A stretch of 64,000 nucleotides of DNA from Monarcha castaneiventris obscurior (Eukaryota > Chordata > Aves > Passeriformes > Monarchidae). The notes beneath the pieces are model-generated. The model did no database searches, was not told the DNA's origin, and was given only the letters and a program-made list of their open reading frames with translations. The stretch spans positions 8,866,001-8,930,000 of the forward strand of contig JAMPIT010000174.1 of NCBI GenBank assembly GCA_026261815.1, in the 5' to 3' direction. Made by a program: the position numbers and the translations under genes. Of this stretch, positions 34,439 to 47,867 are shown piece by piece (position 1 is the stretch's first letter; each line of letters begins with the position of its first letter).

Positions 34439-37400
34439 GTGAGATGGCGGCGGGGGGGCTTCGGCAGCTGGGGGCGTCCCCGCCCCGCCGGGACAGCGCC
34501 GCAACCCAACCCAACCGGGGCAGAGCCGGGGCTCCGAGCTCCCCGCGCGGCTGGGGAAGGGGCCGGCCGGGGCGCGGGGGGGCGGCCGGGGCGAGGCGGC
34601 GGTGCTCCGCTTGGTGCCGGGGGAAGGCGCGGCGGAGGTGCGGGTCGTGCATCACCGGCGGGGCTGCCGCGGCTCCCCCGGCAGGGCGGCGGGAGCGGGG
34701 CGGCTGCCGCCCCCCGCCCCCTCCCGGGGGAATCCCGGCCGGGGCAAGGGCGGGCGGCCCGCGGCCTCCGCGGCGCCGCGGTTCCCTCCAGCGGGGCCGG
34801 CGCCGCCGGGGCGGGGGTCGGAGCTCGGCTCCCTCCGGGCGGCCCCTGCCCGCAGCGCCCCGGGCTCGGCCGGGCAGCGGCCGCACCGTCCCGGAGCCGT
34901 CGGTGCCCGGGCTGCCCGCGCCGTCCCGGGGCCGTCGGTGCCCGGGCTGCCGCTGCCGCGGCGGTGCGGGCGGCAGAGGTGCAGGTGCGGTCCGGGGCCC
35001 TGCCCGTGCTCGGGGCTCTGCCTGCCCGCCCCGGCTTTGCTGTGCGGCGCCTTCTCCCCGCTGGGCTGCTTGAACGAGCCGTGAGCTGCCTCAGTGCCTC
35101 TGTCAGGTGATAGGGTGCATTTTCTCCTTCCCTTTCAAGGTCCTGAATTTCAGCATCTTCATGTTCGTCTCTGACCTCGTCTGTTGTATTCTTGTGTTTT
35201 ACATGCGTTCATGCTTTCTTTTTCTTTTCATGTTTCCTTTTCCTTTAACTTTCTTTTTCCCTTTTCCACCCTAAAACAATGGCAACCTGACTACAGCTTA
35301 TTTCAGTTTGGGATTCAAAATGTTGGGTAACTTCGCATCACTTATAGTTTCTACTGTCGCATTCATTTTCTTGGTGTTTAATTTGTTGTCTTTTCTATGA
35401 GAAACATAGGAACTGGGGGAAAATTGTTTCACAGTGCTAGAACTGTCCAGGTGTATAGGTGTTTGTTACTTTTGCTTTTGTTTTTCATACCAAGCCTCTG
35501 AGTGCGTGTAACTCAGGTATATCAGATTCAGTGAAATTCTGAGTCCATAGTGTCAAGCTCTGTGCTTGGTATTTTGCCTTTTAGTGCTTTTACATGTTAT
35601 TGGTCACTTGAAAAGTAATGCCGCCGAGTCTTGCATTTTGTTCCAAAATTGCCAGTGTCTTATCCATCTGTCATATAATTAACTGGAAAGAGTAATTAAT
35701 TGGAAAACCTGACTTGTTGAAAGTACTTTAATTAATGTTCTGAAATTCTTTGTGATGAAATGTTCCTACGGAAAATACAGCTGGTCTTACAGTTTGGACA
35801 CACGAGTTCTCTAATAGGAATGAGACTACATATAGTGTGTCATCAGTAATTTGTCTGCTTATATCTTCCTGTTGATGATGTTAAACAGATGGTGGTATCT
35901 GTTTTATCAGGGAGAAGTGCATCACTTGAAATAACCTGTTAATCCTAGTAAGTGAATCCTAATATCTTCAGCTGCACTTTGAGTGGTCAGTGAGTGGGAG
36001 AAGGATGTATTTCTGTTACATACATTAGTGCTTGGCATCATAGTTTCTGTTTCCCTGGGGTTAAGAGGCTAAAATTGTTCTATGAATAAATCTCTGGGTT
36101 ATAAATAGCTGTATGCATTTGGCTGTTTTTGTAGCTCTGAAGATTTTGGTGATCTTCTTTGATTTGCCTCTTTACTTGTGACTCCCTGGAAAGGATAATC
36201 CTTTTCTCAGAAGCCTTATTTCTGTTCCAGTAAGGTGTTTATGAATGTATGTACGCACATCACCTCGATGGACTCCACTGTACAGTACTTGCAAACAGCT
36301 TTCATTTCTGAAGGTGAAGGTTGAGAACAGTGCTTGGAACTTGTGTGTTTAAGATCCCAATCCATGTTTGAAGTGGAATGTTTGTGCAGTTAAACGTTCT
36401 GTTGCTATGTTTTCATGCCAATGTATGTTTTTATTCTGGATATAAATATTACCAAGGATAAAACATGAGCCTGAGTCACCAGAAAAAGAATTCAGAAACC
36501 TAGTGGGTTTAATTCAATGCTTGTACTCTATTTTTTTCCCCTTGTGTTGTGTGGAATGTGACATACAAATAAGTTGTTAGTAATTGTTGGGAACTCCATG
36601 GAGCATTTCAAGTATTCTGGTAGTACTGGATTTCTCCCAAAGCAGAGTTAGCTCAGCTTGTCTCAAAAAGTTGATCCCAGCTGTATCCATAGCTGCCAGG
36701 CATTGGTGTGAATTCTGAGAGAAGTCAGAGTCCTGTTGGCTTTGAAACAGGAAACAGAGTATTGGTATGTGTTGAGAGGGGGACAGAGGTGCATTAAAGA
36801 ATTCCAGTCAACCTTGTTTGGGGCAGTGAGGGGGGCAGCAGCTCTTGGAGTTGACCAATGCTGTTCCTGGCACAGCTGGCAGGGGTCACTGGAAAGCAGT
36901 GGACGTTGTTTCTTTCCTTATTTTTCAAAGTTACATGTACTGTCTTCCCTGGCTTTTTCTATGTATCTGTCTTCTACTTATTTCTAGTAGAAGTTTTGTT
37001 GAAGAAATTGTTTTATTTTTGCAGGACCCCTGTGAGTGAGAGTGATGACAGTCAAAGACTGGGGTTTGGGTTTTCCTTTCTCTGTGAGGAAGTTATTTTA
37101 ATAATAAACAGTGTTGTTTATGGATTCATCATTGGACAGTTTATGTGGATTTTTAGCGAGGTTTATTAAGGGCACAAAGCTTGTACAATTGCTTTGTCTG
37201 TCTACTCCCGTTTGAGTCACTTCTTACTCAGATGATGAAACTGAAGTTAGTGGCAACTAAAAGACTTAAAGTACCTACACTGTGACAAATTTTTATAAAA
37301 CTTTTGACAGGTAGTGACCCAGATTAATATTCCTACCCAAAAAGGGCAGTCACAATTGTGTCCCTCCCTTCTACAAGAAGTGAGCAACTGTTGGGCAGTG

Positions 37401-37978
37401 TATGTGCTAAGCTCTGAGCCATCAGCAGTAGCCTACTCTGCTCCTAGGCCAGCCAAACAGTTGGGATGGTTGTTAAGATGGGTGGGGGGCAGGAAAAATA
37501 TGATGGGTGGGGTGGAACAGGACAATAGGGAGCTGTGGGCCAATGGTAAAAGCAGGCAGTCTTAATTGCTTCTGCCCACAAAGCAAGGTAGGCCTGTTTT
37601 TTCTCTAAGATTTGTTTGTTTTATGAAGGAAACAGAACAAAACTCTTGGGGTACCTGTCAGAGGTACTGCTCCATCTGACTCTTCGAGGACAATTGACCA
37701 CCACTTACCCAAAGACAGGTGGTGGTGGTAGTGTGAGAAATAACAGACTTTGGAAGCTTTATATGTTATGTTTTTCTCCCTTGAGTTTACTGTGCTGTTA
37801 TTCATAAAGGTCCTTCTTGATGGGTCCAGAGGGAATGGTTAACTATTTGAAGAAATTGTAATCAAATTTTTAAGGAGAACACAAAGAGCTTAATAAATTG
37901 CCATAGGGGAAAAAAGAGTTAATACTAATTAGAGCTATAATGTATTGCTGTGTAATGTTTGGGTATGCTCTACATGTA

Positions 37979-38063
37979 ATCATAGAATAATTCAGGAAAG
38001 GGTCATTGGAAGTCATCAGTCTGGTCCAACCCCACCTCAGAGCAGCTTCAAAGTTAGAGCAAA
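37979..38063 (-). mobile_element. CR1 LINE, short 3' terminal fragment
   Basis: The plus strand begins with AATCATAGAAT, the reverse complement of the CR1 terminus. It continues with the GGTCATTGGAAGTCATC and TGGTCCAACCCC landmarks of the CR1 3' UTR. Only about 85 bases remain. Confidence 0.85.
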
Positions 38064-41000
38064 CATGTATGCATGTGGAGAGATAGCCATTGTGTTGTCA
38101 GGAAATTTGGAAATACAGCTTGTGTTTGTGGTGGGTTTTGTTGTTTGTTTGTTTTTAGTTGGAGGGAAGGCTATCAGGGAGTTCCTAGAACTATTCTCTT
38201 ATTTCTTAATTTGTACATGTAAAGGGGATTTTTTTCAAATTTGTTTCTGCTGGGAATACATGTAATGTTCAGTATTTAATTCTTTGCTCATTTGAGGTAG
38301 GCTTGGTAGATGTACTCCAAAGAGGCTAGATAGCTTTCTGGAATGAGTCCAAGCATTGGACTACTATTTGCAAATAATTTGTGGTTCTCTTCTTAAAAAA
38401 TAAACCACAACTGCAAAGTGGGAGAAGAAATTAAAGCAGTATCACATCAAACGTGAAATCGTGCGAGCCTTGCATTTTGGAAGTTGGCCAGCGCCAGATG
38501 CTTTTGGGGTTTAGGTGGTTGGCAGATGCTGGCTTGGCAGCTAAACACTCTTCGTGTTGATCTGTCTGAGGGACAGTTTGTTCTGTGTGTGGCTCATGCT
38601 CTCCTTGGTATTGGCTTCTGGCCGCTGTGGGGTCAGGTTCAGGGAGTGTTTGGATGGCCGAATACAGCCCAGTGATCTCTCTGGATGTTTTCTTGCATCC
38701 TGGGTTATGAAGCTTAAGATTCCCTCAGCTGTGTGTTTATTTTTTTTCCCCCCTTATTATTATTGTTACTCTCTGTTTAAATAGCTGCTTTCTTTTCAAA
38801 TGGGAGTAAAATCTTGGATTCAGTGACTTCCTGTGGCGGTGAGTTTAACAGTCTACTTATGTGTTGTAATATAGTATTTCTCTGTTAAAAATTTGGCTTT
38901 GCTATCCTCTCAGCTTAGTTAATGAATGAAGTTGCCTGCATTATTGGGAAGCTGTTGTTTTCTTGACTGTATTTTCTGTTTATCTCTTAAAGTCTCATTT
39001 AATTTATTATAATGCCTTATTTTTCTGTTTGCAGTTGCCTGTTTCAATAGGAGAATCTTTCAAGTGGTTGGTAGTTCACAGCCCTTCTCAGAACACCTCT
39101 CCCAGTATTTTAATATTGTTCTCCCAATAAAGCAGCTGTGTTTCAAGTCAGGTTGCACAGCTGATCAGCAGAGCTGTACTGCAGTGTTTTCCTTGTCATT
39201 CCCCTTTTATTCAGGTCTCCCTGCTCTTCGAACTGTATTCTGTTGGGTGGAAGAGGTCCCTGAGCTGCCAGAGCTCCTTTCTGGATTTGAGATACCGGTT
39301 CTTAAGTCTTTGAGTGGTGTTCATGGTTCACTCCCCTTGCCTTCCCTTACAGATAACATTGACATGGTTGAGACTGAATTCTGTTTATTTTGCCTATTCA
39401 TTCATAGTTAATACGTATTCTTAAGCTTTGCTAGTTTAAGATTGTCATCTAGAAACGTTACTACTTCAGGTGTTCTTTTCTTCTTTGAAGTATAAAAGAT
39501 AAATATAGCAAGCACTGCTGGACCTTTCTACAGAAGCTTAAAATTTGGAATAATAGGACAGGGCTCAGTTCACTCCATTTCAGAACTTAATTTAGGCAGT
39601 ACTTCATAAAAACTCTAGTCTACTGGTCCAAATAGGAGGAGGAGAGGGGAAATAGCCCTGATTAGTCCAGATTAACTGTGTTAATGGTGCTTGAGAAGGC
39701 TTACAGGGAGAGATCCAGAGTGTTCAAGCTGGCTGCGGTCAGAGCTGCCTCAGTGCCATTAGTGCTCACTGTATTGCATGGCTGAAGCTCTGTGGAGGTA
39801 AATCATGTGAGAGCTGCTCGTGGACTCAGCAGTCAGTTCCTGGGAGCTGTCTCCTGTGCCATGGGCTCCGGGGCTGGAAGCTGCTGGTGCCTAAGGATGG
39901 TGTGCTGTGGTGATTCTGGTTTAGCGTGGTTAAAACCCTTGTGGAGCCTTACGGGGCCATCCTGACCTTCGCCATCAGTTGTGTGGATGTGTCCTTAGGG
40001 GGTGATTGCTTCTGCTTGAAGTTCCCTGTTTAGAGCTCCGGGAGCCAGCAGCAATGTGGGGCTTCTCTATTTATTTGTAAGCTACCCTTACAAACACGTA
40101 CCCTTACCCCTACAGCTATCCTGTCAGGGCCCGATGAGCAGTGACGTGGTGAGTTTGTGTGTTCATCTTTCTTTCATCTTTCTAGTCAAAGTCCGATGGT
40201 TGGCATACTTACCTGCAATTTGCGATTTCTGGATTCTCTCATCCTTTAAAAAGGTAATCACCAGGACTGTATGCTGGATGAGGCCCTGAATGTCTGCCTC
40301 TGTCACTACAGGGTGCTAAGGTATGTGAAAGCTAGTGGAACGTAAAGAGACCTGACTAGGAAAATTTAGTCTGTTTGGTTTCAGGATTAGGGTGCTTCTG
40401 TGTGAAGGAGAATGCCTTGGACTGGCACTGAATAGAAGAGCTGCAGGCCAGTGGTGTGTGATCCAAGGATCTTCTGGGCACTGGTATCAGGTGATCAGTA
40501 GGCTGCTCTATGCAGTCTGGATGCTGCTGTTAATCTTCATTGTGCAGTTAGGTGACTGCAGTGAAGAATGTTGATTCCAAATTTTGTTCTGTGTTTTGGC
40601 TCATTTTGATCTGTGGCAATGTTTGGTTTTCATAGACAACAGACTATTTGGAAATCTTTGACATCTTTCCAAAAGTTCTTTGAAAGTCCACATATGTTCT
40701 ATCACTTGCCCTTGTTTATCAGTTAGTTTGACATGTCCAGAAATACTGATAGACTGAGACATGATCTTCCTGTGCAGAAACTGCTGATTAGACCCTATCA
40801 GATAGTCTTTTGGGTATAATGGTGTTCCATTTTTAATGATTGTTTTGAGGACCTTGCCAGATACACATGTAAGGCTTGTTACATTGCAATTCCTTGCTTG
40901 GATCACTCCAGAGACACTTTTTTTTTTTTTTTAAGAATAGAAGCTCAGCATTTTCAACTGTGTTCCTACAGATCAGTGGCTGTTATAAGAGACAGCAGCT

Positions 41001-44000
41001 TTTTCTGACAACTCAGCCACTTCATGCCTCAGCTGCTTCAAAAACTTGCTGGATAACTATTTGTAGAACATGATGCAAACTTGGTGATTTAGGAGTGGTT
41101 TTCAGCTTCCTGGCTGTAGTCATCAAGAAGCCACAACTCTGCTGTGCAGTGCCTGGTGGCAGATAAACATGTCTTCCTAAACACAAGTCAGTATTTCCAG
41201 TGAGCAAGATTTATTATTGCATTAAGAATCTCAAGAAAGAAGAAAGGAGCCTGGCATTTTATTTCAAGGTGGTGACTGTATTTGTTTGCAAGTTTTTTTT
41301 TTCCAAGTATTTGTTAAGGCAGTTATATATATAAATTAAAAACTTAGTGTTTATAGAAATTCTATGCCTTAATAAAATTCTTACAGTTGTAAGAGCAGAT
41401 GTAAACATGCACTGTTTCATGGATTTCTCAGTATAAGATTGCACATGTTTAATGGGATATGTGTGTGCATGTAGTATTCAGTGCAAAAAACAGGAATTAG
41501 AAAGAACAGAACTTGAGATTGACCATGTGCTGTGTTTTATTTATTTTTTTTTAAGATACAGCATTTTCAGAAATGGCTTGTAGACCCAGTGTGCTAACAG
41601 CAATTACTGTATTTGGTGAGAATTTTGAAACTGACATCTCTTATAGAAGATAAGAAGCAAAATTAACTTGTGTATAGTTCCTTTTAAGGGCTTGGATTTT
41701 TCTACTTTATTGAACAGTAGAATATGTTTAAATATTAGAATCTTTTTGCTAATTAATAAATACCGCAGCAGGCTCAAAAGTAAATTATGGGAGCTGCAGA
41801 ATCTTGGACTTCTCAGTTCAGAGTCCTTCCCCCCTATTTTTATGAGTAAGGTATCTATGAGATTGTGTCATGTTACTTCAAATGGAGCCATGAACCAGTT
41901 CTGTAACAAAATTAGGAAACTTGCACAGACTTTAAGGCTGAGGGCAGAGATTCCAGAAATGGCTGCAGCAGTTGCAACAACTGCACGCAATGGTCTTTTA
42001 CCAGAACCTGAAATAAATCTCAGAAATCCTGACAGTCAGCATTTTGTTGCTATTTCAGACAGTTGTGTAATTCACTGGCAAAATAAGTATTCCTTGGGTA
42101 ACAGTTATTTTCTGTGGCATTTCTTTGCTTCAGATATTGGTGGGTTTGCTGTGGAAGTGAAGATGGCTAAGCAGAATCTACTTCCAATCAGATTGTGAAA
42201 GCTGGTTCTCACTGCATGCTCAGTGCTGTGAGATCTTCCTGCTGTGGCTGGTGCGTGATAAAGGGCATGAGCTTATAAGGAAACAGGCAGCAGCAGAAAT
42301 AGGATCAGATGCTGTGGTTTGTGGGCAGGATACCGAGGCCTGGGAAAGTACCAGCTTTTCAGCATCTGACATCTTACTGGAGGCACAGGCAGGCATGGAC
42401 ACGCTGCCTGATGTCTGCATGTGTCATCACATATGACACATTTGGTACATCTCTGTTCATAAAGAACAGGTTTTGAAATACAGCAGCCAGCTGAGCATCT
42501 GATTCATATTTTATTGTTGCTGCTGTTGGCCTGATGAACTTCCCAAACAAACAAAAACCTTCCCAAATAGGCATCTAGGGGTATTAGTTTGGGTTTTTTT
42601 AATAGTTTGCTTGGGGTGATTGTATTTTTGGTTTTCCGGGTTTTTTTGGCGTTTTGGGGTTTTCCTGAGATGAAGTGAAGGGCAAAGTTAGAAAATTAAC
42701 TCTCATGAGCAGCATCCTAGGAATGCTGGTATCCAGTTTTAGCAGAGTTGTTGGTCTTCCTTGGGAAAGCAAGTATGTTAATTTCTTTTTATTTACAAAC
42801 TATTATGACCTTGGATTGCAAGACAGCTTGGGGAGGCTCAGCAGGCATGGCAGGAAGAGTACTTTATGCTGGTTGCTGCATATAGTCCTTAGATTAGGAG
42901 TGTCTGGGGTTTTCTTAATTTAACTTTATGTTTTTCCTTCCGTTTTGGCTGCTGCAGATTTTCTTAAGGCTAGCCGGAAAACATGATAAAACTTACACTG
43001 GAAGGTGTGAACCTGAGAGTGACAAGTTTCTCATTTGCTTGTATACAATTTGCAGTTCTGAAATGCTGTTTTGAGAACAGTGATGCGTAGATAAAGTACT
43101 TAAAAAGAACACTGAGTGCATTGCATAGCTTTTGATGTTCCCTTTCAAAAAGGAGATGTAGGTTTAATGGTTTACTTGTAATGCACGTGGAAAGTAATGA
43201 TTCTTTTGGAGCATTGCTTCAAGGCTTTCGTCCTGTTCTTTGTGGCAGTGGCAGAACTCCCCTGGATTTCAGTGGAGGAAGGATGACTCCTGCTAATTTT
43301 AGTGCTGTATCTGCATTACAGGGATACCTGCCTTGGTTTGTTATGTCAAGGCAGAAGCAGCTTTTCAGTCAACAGTGGATGCCTAATGTGACTAAGCTGT
43401 TTATTGGGCTCATTTAAAATTATCTTAAAGTATCAAATAATGTCAGCAATTTGGTGATAATGTTAACTTGTATTCTGATGTTGAACCTGGAAAGTGAGGG
43501 GTTTTTTCTCTCATTAAAACATTTTCTCTCATGTTTTCTAGCTGTGCATGAACAAGTGTAATGTTTTAAGAGAGATTGTGTGATACGACTGTTGCTATAA
43601 AATTAGTAGTTTAGGCCATAGGCTTTACTATTCTGATTCAGTGTCTTTTCTTACTCTACATGCTAGGGAATCTTAGTGAAATTATGCCTGTGATTGTGAA
43701 ACTGCAATATGGAGGATCTAACATAATGGTAAAGCAGCTCTATCTTGGAAAGCAGTTGAAACCCGGCTGTAGTATTCTCATGGCTTTAGATAATAACCTT
43801 TTAAAAGCAGCCTTTAATTTCCTGGAGGTACTGAAAATCAATGACTTTTAAAAAAACTTTTGAGACAAATGTGACCTGAATTTTGCAATTTTACTTCTGA
43901 TGGTGCATAGTGAACATGCAACTTCATTGCTTCATCAGTCTATGGTCATAATGAGTTGAGAAGGACACTCAAGTCTTGACTCAACAGCTGGATGGTATCT

Positions 44001-46070
44001 GACCACTCAGGTTGGGATTGCTATATGAAATATTTAGTGATTCACAGTGTTTACAGGCAAGGAAAACCACTATTTGCCTATGTGTCCTTGCTTGTGTCAT
44101 ACTTCTAATTATGTCCTTTTGCTAGTTGACGCTGCTTAGAATTGTATATTCCTCAAAAATTGTCTTTTTTTTCTTTGTCTCTGTGGAGAAGCACAGTTTT
44201 ATTCTAAACTTCTGTCAGAGTTCAGATTGCTTTAGACTGTCATTTAGAAGTGTATATAATTATGTCTGAGTAGCATCGCCAAAGCCCTGTGGATATGAGT
44301 AAAATTTCTAAATATACTTTGAATTTATTAAAATCCTATCTTACTCAAGAAGCACTGCAGTACTGTGGGGCTTGAATGAGTACTTAGCTACCTGAAGACA
44401 TCTAAATATAGATTTCTGTGGCTTTTGAGAAACTGTTAGATTGATTGCAAGGTGTATTGTGTAATATGATTATGCCCTGAACTGGGAAATAGCTAAGAAA
44501 CCTCACCTCTGAATAGGGATCACTAAAACTAGGTAGTCCTCTCTATTTAGCTTTAAGGAAGTAATGAATTTTGATTAAAAAATATTGCTTATTATTCATA
44601 GCATTAACTGTGAGTTTGATGGAAATGTAACAAAAGCTCCATTGAATGTTACAGAGGTGCTGTGATCAAGCTTTTATATTTGGATGCTCTGTCTAATCTC
44701 TGAAGTTGGGAGGGTTTTTTTTATGTTGCTCTTAAGTCTTCAACTAGTTGAGGTTAACTTAATCGCAAGATGTGCACGGGACATTGTACAGCAAAGTGCT
44801 GAAGCTGGTCCCTGTCCTAGGTGCAGGTGTTTGACAGAGAACGTGGAACAGGAGGTTGGGTCCAGAGGGGCTGAGGGGAGAACCAGGCAGAAGAACAGGC
44901 ACTGCTCTGTGGTGCTTGTGTTTGTCCATGAGCTGCTGTCACTTGTTTGCTTTTACCCTCTTGATGCTGAAGTGCTTTTAGAGCCTGGCTTCTACAGGCT
45001 GACTTCAGGATCAGGTGGAGCAATGAACAACAGACATGAACGACAGGGTAACTTGTAATGAATATGCAGAGTTCTGAAATTGCTAAAATGCTTAGTCTCC
45101 AGTCTAAGCTGTTCAGTGAGCTGTGGGCAGATAGAGACAGGGCTGCAGCTGAAGTGCCTTGAACATTTCCATCCATCCCTCACCCAGAAAAGCTAGCTTC
45201 AGGCTGAGTCTATTAAACTCATAATGTTTCATCTCACCTCAGTAAACCCCCCAAAACCAAAAGAAAATCTAAAAACCAAATCACAGACAAATCCCATCCC
45301 CTGCAAGCAAAAACAGTGTGCAGAAATAATTAAATAAACCTTTTTACCTTTCATTACTGTGCTGTCTCAGAAATGGTTGTATAGCTCTTGAAGAAAGCAT
45401 GTGATCTTTCCTAGTAGAGGTATTTTTACTTAGCACATCAAACTGTTTTGAGACATCCATCCCGTGATTTTGTCGTATTTACTTTTGTAAGCATCATCTT
45501 TATATTTGTTCATGCAAATGTGTATGTAAATATGCTTTAAATACCACCAAAATAGATTCTATGGAGGATTTAATGCAGAGAGTTTCTTAAAAATAGGAAA
45601 ACCATGGATAATCTAAATAACAGGTTTGTTGATAGAAATCAGATAAAGCTACTTCTTTATATTTGGTTTATAGTTTTGTGAAGTAATTCTTTCTTGAGGC
45701 AAAGGATTTTTGAGTGAATTGGAAAGCTACTGTAAACAAAAGTTACTGCCTTTAAAATGACTGATCCAATTTGAGCCATATTTGACACAGTTCGAAGTCT
45801 GGGATTCATGAGTTAATGCTTGGTTTCCTGAAAAGTCATTGACCTTGGAGAAAGACATCAAGTTAATGCAGTGGTTGAGGGAAAGGTTTCTGTCCAGGTT
45901 CAGCAGTTTTTTAGTGCTGATAATGAGTTATTGCAACCTTTTTCTCATCCTGTGATTATGGTGGTAGGAAGTAGAGTGTATTGTATGTGAGAGGGGTGTT
46001 ATTTGAGAGAAATAAAAGGAGTTAAAGGTCCTCCAAGATGAGGTCATAAAGGCAGGGAAGGCGAGGGTGT

Positions 46071-46158
46071 AAGTGTGATCAGTATCTGCGTGGCCCCTTC
46101 CTGCACTGCACCCCAAGTGTGATCAATATCTGTGTGATCCCTTCCTGCACTGGCACCT
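46071..46158. repeat. Two-copy tandem repeat, 44-base unit
   Basis: The unit beginning AAGTGTGATCAGTATCTG at 46071 is repeated from 46115 with a handful of substitutions. Both copies share the CCTTCCTGCACTG segment. The divergence suggests an old local duplication. Confidence 0.8.
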
Positions 46159-47004
46159 CTGTGAGCAGTGAACTGCTTTCACTGTGACTGTGTGATGTAG
46201 GTGGTGTGTGGGGAAGGGTTTTGTGTCACTTTGAGTCCAATGTAGCCAAGGGTTTTTAAAGTTAAGTTTAATTGAAGAGATTTTTCAAGTAAGAAAGCAA
46301 GTCTTATTGTAAGCTTTGTATGGGTGAGAATGAAGGGTGACCAGCCTATGTGATATGCCAGGTTATATTAAAGTGTCTGTTGGACTCCTTGCTTTGTGTG
46401 ATATTAATATTTTTTTATTTATTGTGCCAATGAATTCTTAATAATTGATAGTTCCTCTTAGAAAAACAGACTATTATCAGAAGCAAATAGGTCAGAAACA
46501 GTTACAGATGTTGATGCTGTCATGGCTGCCAGCTTTAACTGACTTGATGTGACTTACATGATCTTTTCAACAGTGGAAAAATTGAGGTGTTTGCTTGCTC
46601 AGTTGCACCAGTTGTCAGTTTTCTGATATTTCTGGAATTTGCAATGACTGTCTAAGCTCTCTGAGACATTTCTTTCTCTTGGGTTGTAGTTTTATCTGAA
46701 GTTGTGTAAAAGATACTGGAGTTGCCCTGTTAGAAATCTTAAAAATAGGTTCATTTGGGAAACATGAACATGTATGACATTGTATTGTAGAAATTCTCAG
46801 GTGCTGATATAATATCAATCCATTTGTTGAAAGTTTCCACTATAGTGTTTATGGTGCATGTCCAAACTAAAGGCAGTATTATTTATATCTTTTAAGTAAT
46901 GCAGTGTATAAAATAGGAGTATGTCCATCCACAAGTCAGAGAAGAATGAATAAACAAATGTCAGTGCAGAACTGAGTCCTTTGGAGGGTCATTTTTAAAA
47001 CAAA

Positions 47005-47425
47005 CAGAATCATACTGAGTTGGAAGGGACCCATAAGGATCAAGTCTGTCTCCTGGCCCTGCACAGGACAACCCCTGGCCCTCCATTGGATGCATTCTAA
47101 GAGCTGAGTGTCATTTTTATATTGTGGTGCCCAAAACTGACCCCAGCACTCGAGGTGAGGCTGCCCCAGTGCAGAGCAGAAGGGGATAATGCCCTCCCTT
47201 GCCTGGCTGGGGATGCTGTGCCTGATGCCCCCAGGACAGGGTTGGCCCTCCTGGCTGCCAGGGCACTGCTGGCTCAGGTTCAGCTTTCCACTGACCAGGA
47301 CCCCAGGTCCATTTCTGGAGGTGCTCTCCAGCCTCTTATTGCTCACTCTTTACGCACAGCCAGGGTTGCCTCGTCCCAGGTGCAGAATCTGGTACTTTCC
47401 ATGGTTGAACTTCATGTGGTTAATA
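47005..47425 (-). mobile_element. CR1 LINE, 3' fragment (different subfamily)
   Basis: The left end has the CR1 terminus (AGAATCATACTGAGTTGG on the plus strand). It is followed by a GC-rich body with the GGTGCCCAAAACTGA and CAGCACTCGAGGTG landmarks, which suit a CR1 subfamily distinct from the copy at 5288-5830. Open frames on both strands here (up to 136 codons) are by-products of its composition. Confidence 0.75.
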
Positions 47426-47867
47426 CCTGCTTTCAAAAAAACCAAAATCTGAAATTTTTGGTGATGAGTATTGTTTAAAAAGTGTCATGAGTTACTCTAA
47501 TGCTTAGGTCTTTGATGAAGACACTCATTTTAATCTATTGTAGAGTTTTGCTTTCCATTCCATTTGTTGAATGTTGCATTTTTCTTTGCCTTTCTTATCT
47601 GTGCAAAAGCTGTAAACAAATGTTCTTAAATCAAGAAGTAGATCACAAATAATCTTCACTATAAAAACTGCCTACAGGTTAATAATTCTTGCTTCCTTTT
47701 AATGAAGAAATATAAGGTGTAATATTATTGTTGATACTGACAGTCTTATAGTAAGTGTAATATATTTACGTGAGATGGATCTTGGAAAATGCTTGATGCA
47801 TAGTTTGATGTTTGGGGCCTAAGCCACTGCCATCCTTATGACATCCTTAACCATGTCCTTGCCATCA

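Larger units (their letters stand above)
33720..35090. promoter_or_regulatory. CpG island and divergent TMEM60/PHTF2 promoter
   Basis: About 1.4 kb of very GC- and CpG-rich sequence lies in an otherwise AT-rich window. Its core, 33950-34290, has three inverted CCAAT boxes (ATTGG at 33953 and 33994, and the palindrome CCAATTGG at 34109-34116). It also has GC boxes (CCCCGCC at 34095, 34141, 34178, 34231 and 34281, and GGGGCGGG at 34241) and a TGACG half-CRE at 34050. There is no TATA box. TMEM60 starts to the left on the minus strand and PHTF2 to the right on the plus strand, so one promoter probably drives both. Repeated NF-Y and Sp1 sites are known to be common in bidirectional CpG promoters. 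Confidence 0.85.

Noticed and set aside
34444..34446. ATG in the island (ATGGCGGCG) as a possible PHTF2 start
   Set aside because: It lies after a plausible splice donor. The downstream frame is low-complexity, whereas the conserved PHTF2 N terminus begins at 48703.
33995..35110. A 371-codon open frame, and several of 288 codons or fewer on both strands, in the CpG island
   Set aside because: Stop codons are rare in such GC-rich sequence. The frames overlap on both strands and the translations are low-complexity A/G/P/R. The region is promoter plus noncoding first exon.
40918..40932. Run of 15 T next to the minus-strand open frame, as the poly(A) tail of a processed pseudogene
   Set aside because: On the minus strand the run would be upstream of the frame, the wrong side for a poly(A) tail.
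42421..42443. Short palindromic hairpin (ATGTGTCAT ... ATGACACAT)
   Set aside because: The stem is only 9 bp with a 5-nt loop. Palindromes this short are expected by chance several times in 64 kb.
44684..45058. Overlapping 119-124-codon frames on both strands in PHTF2 intron 1
   Set aside because: The two strands are open together over a locally GC-richer stretch. There is no recognisable family, and composition explains them.
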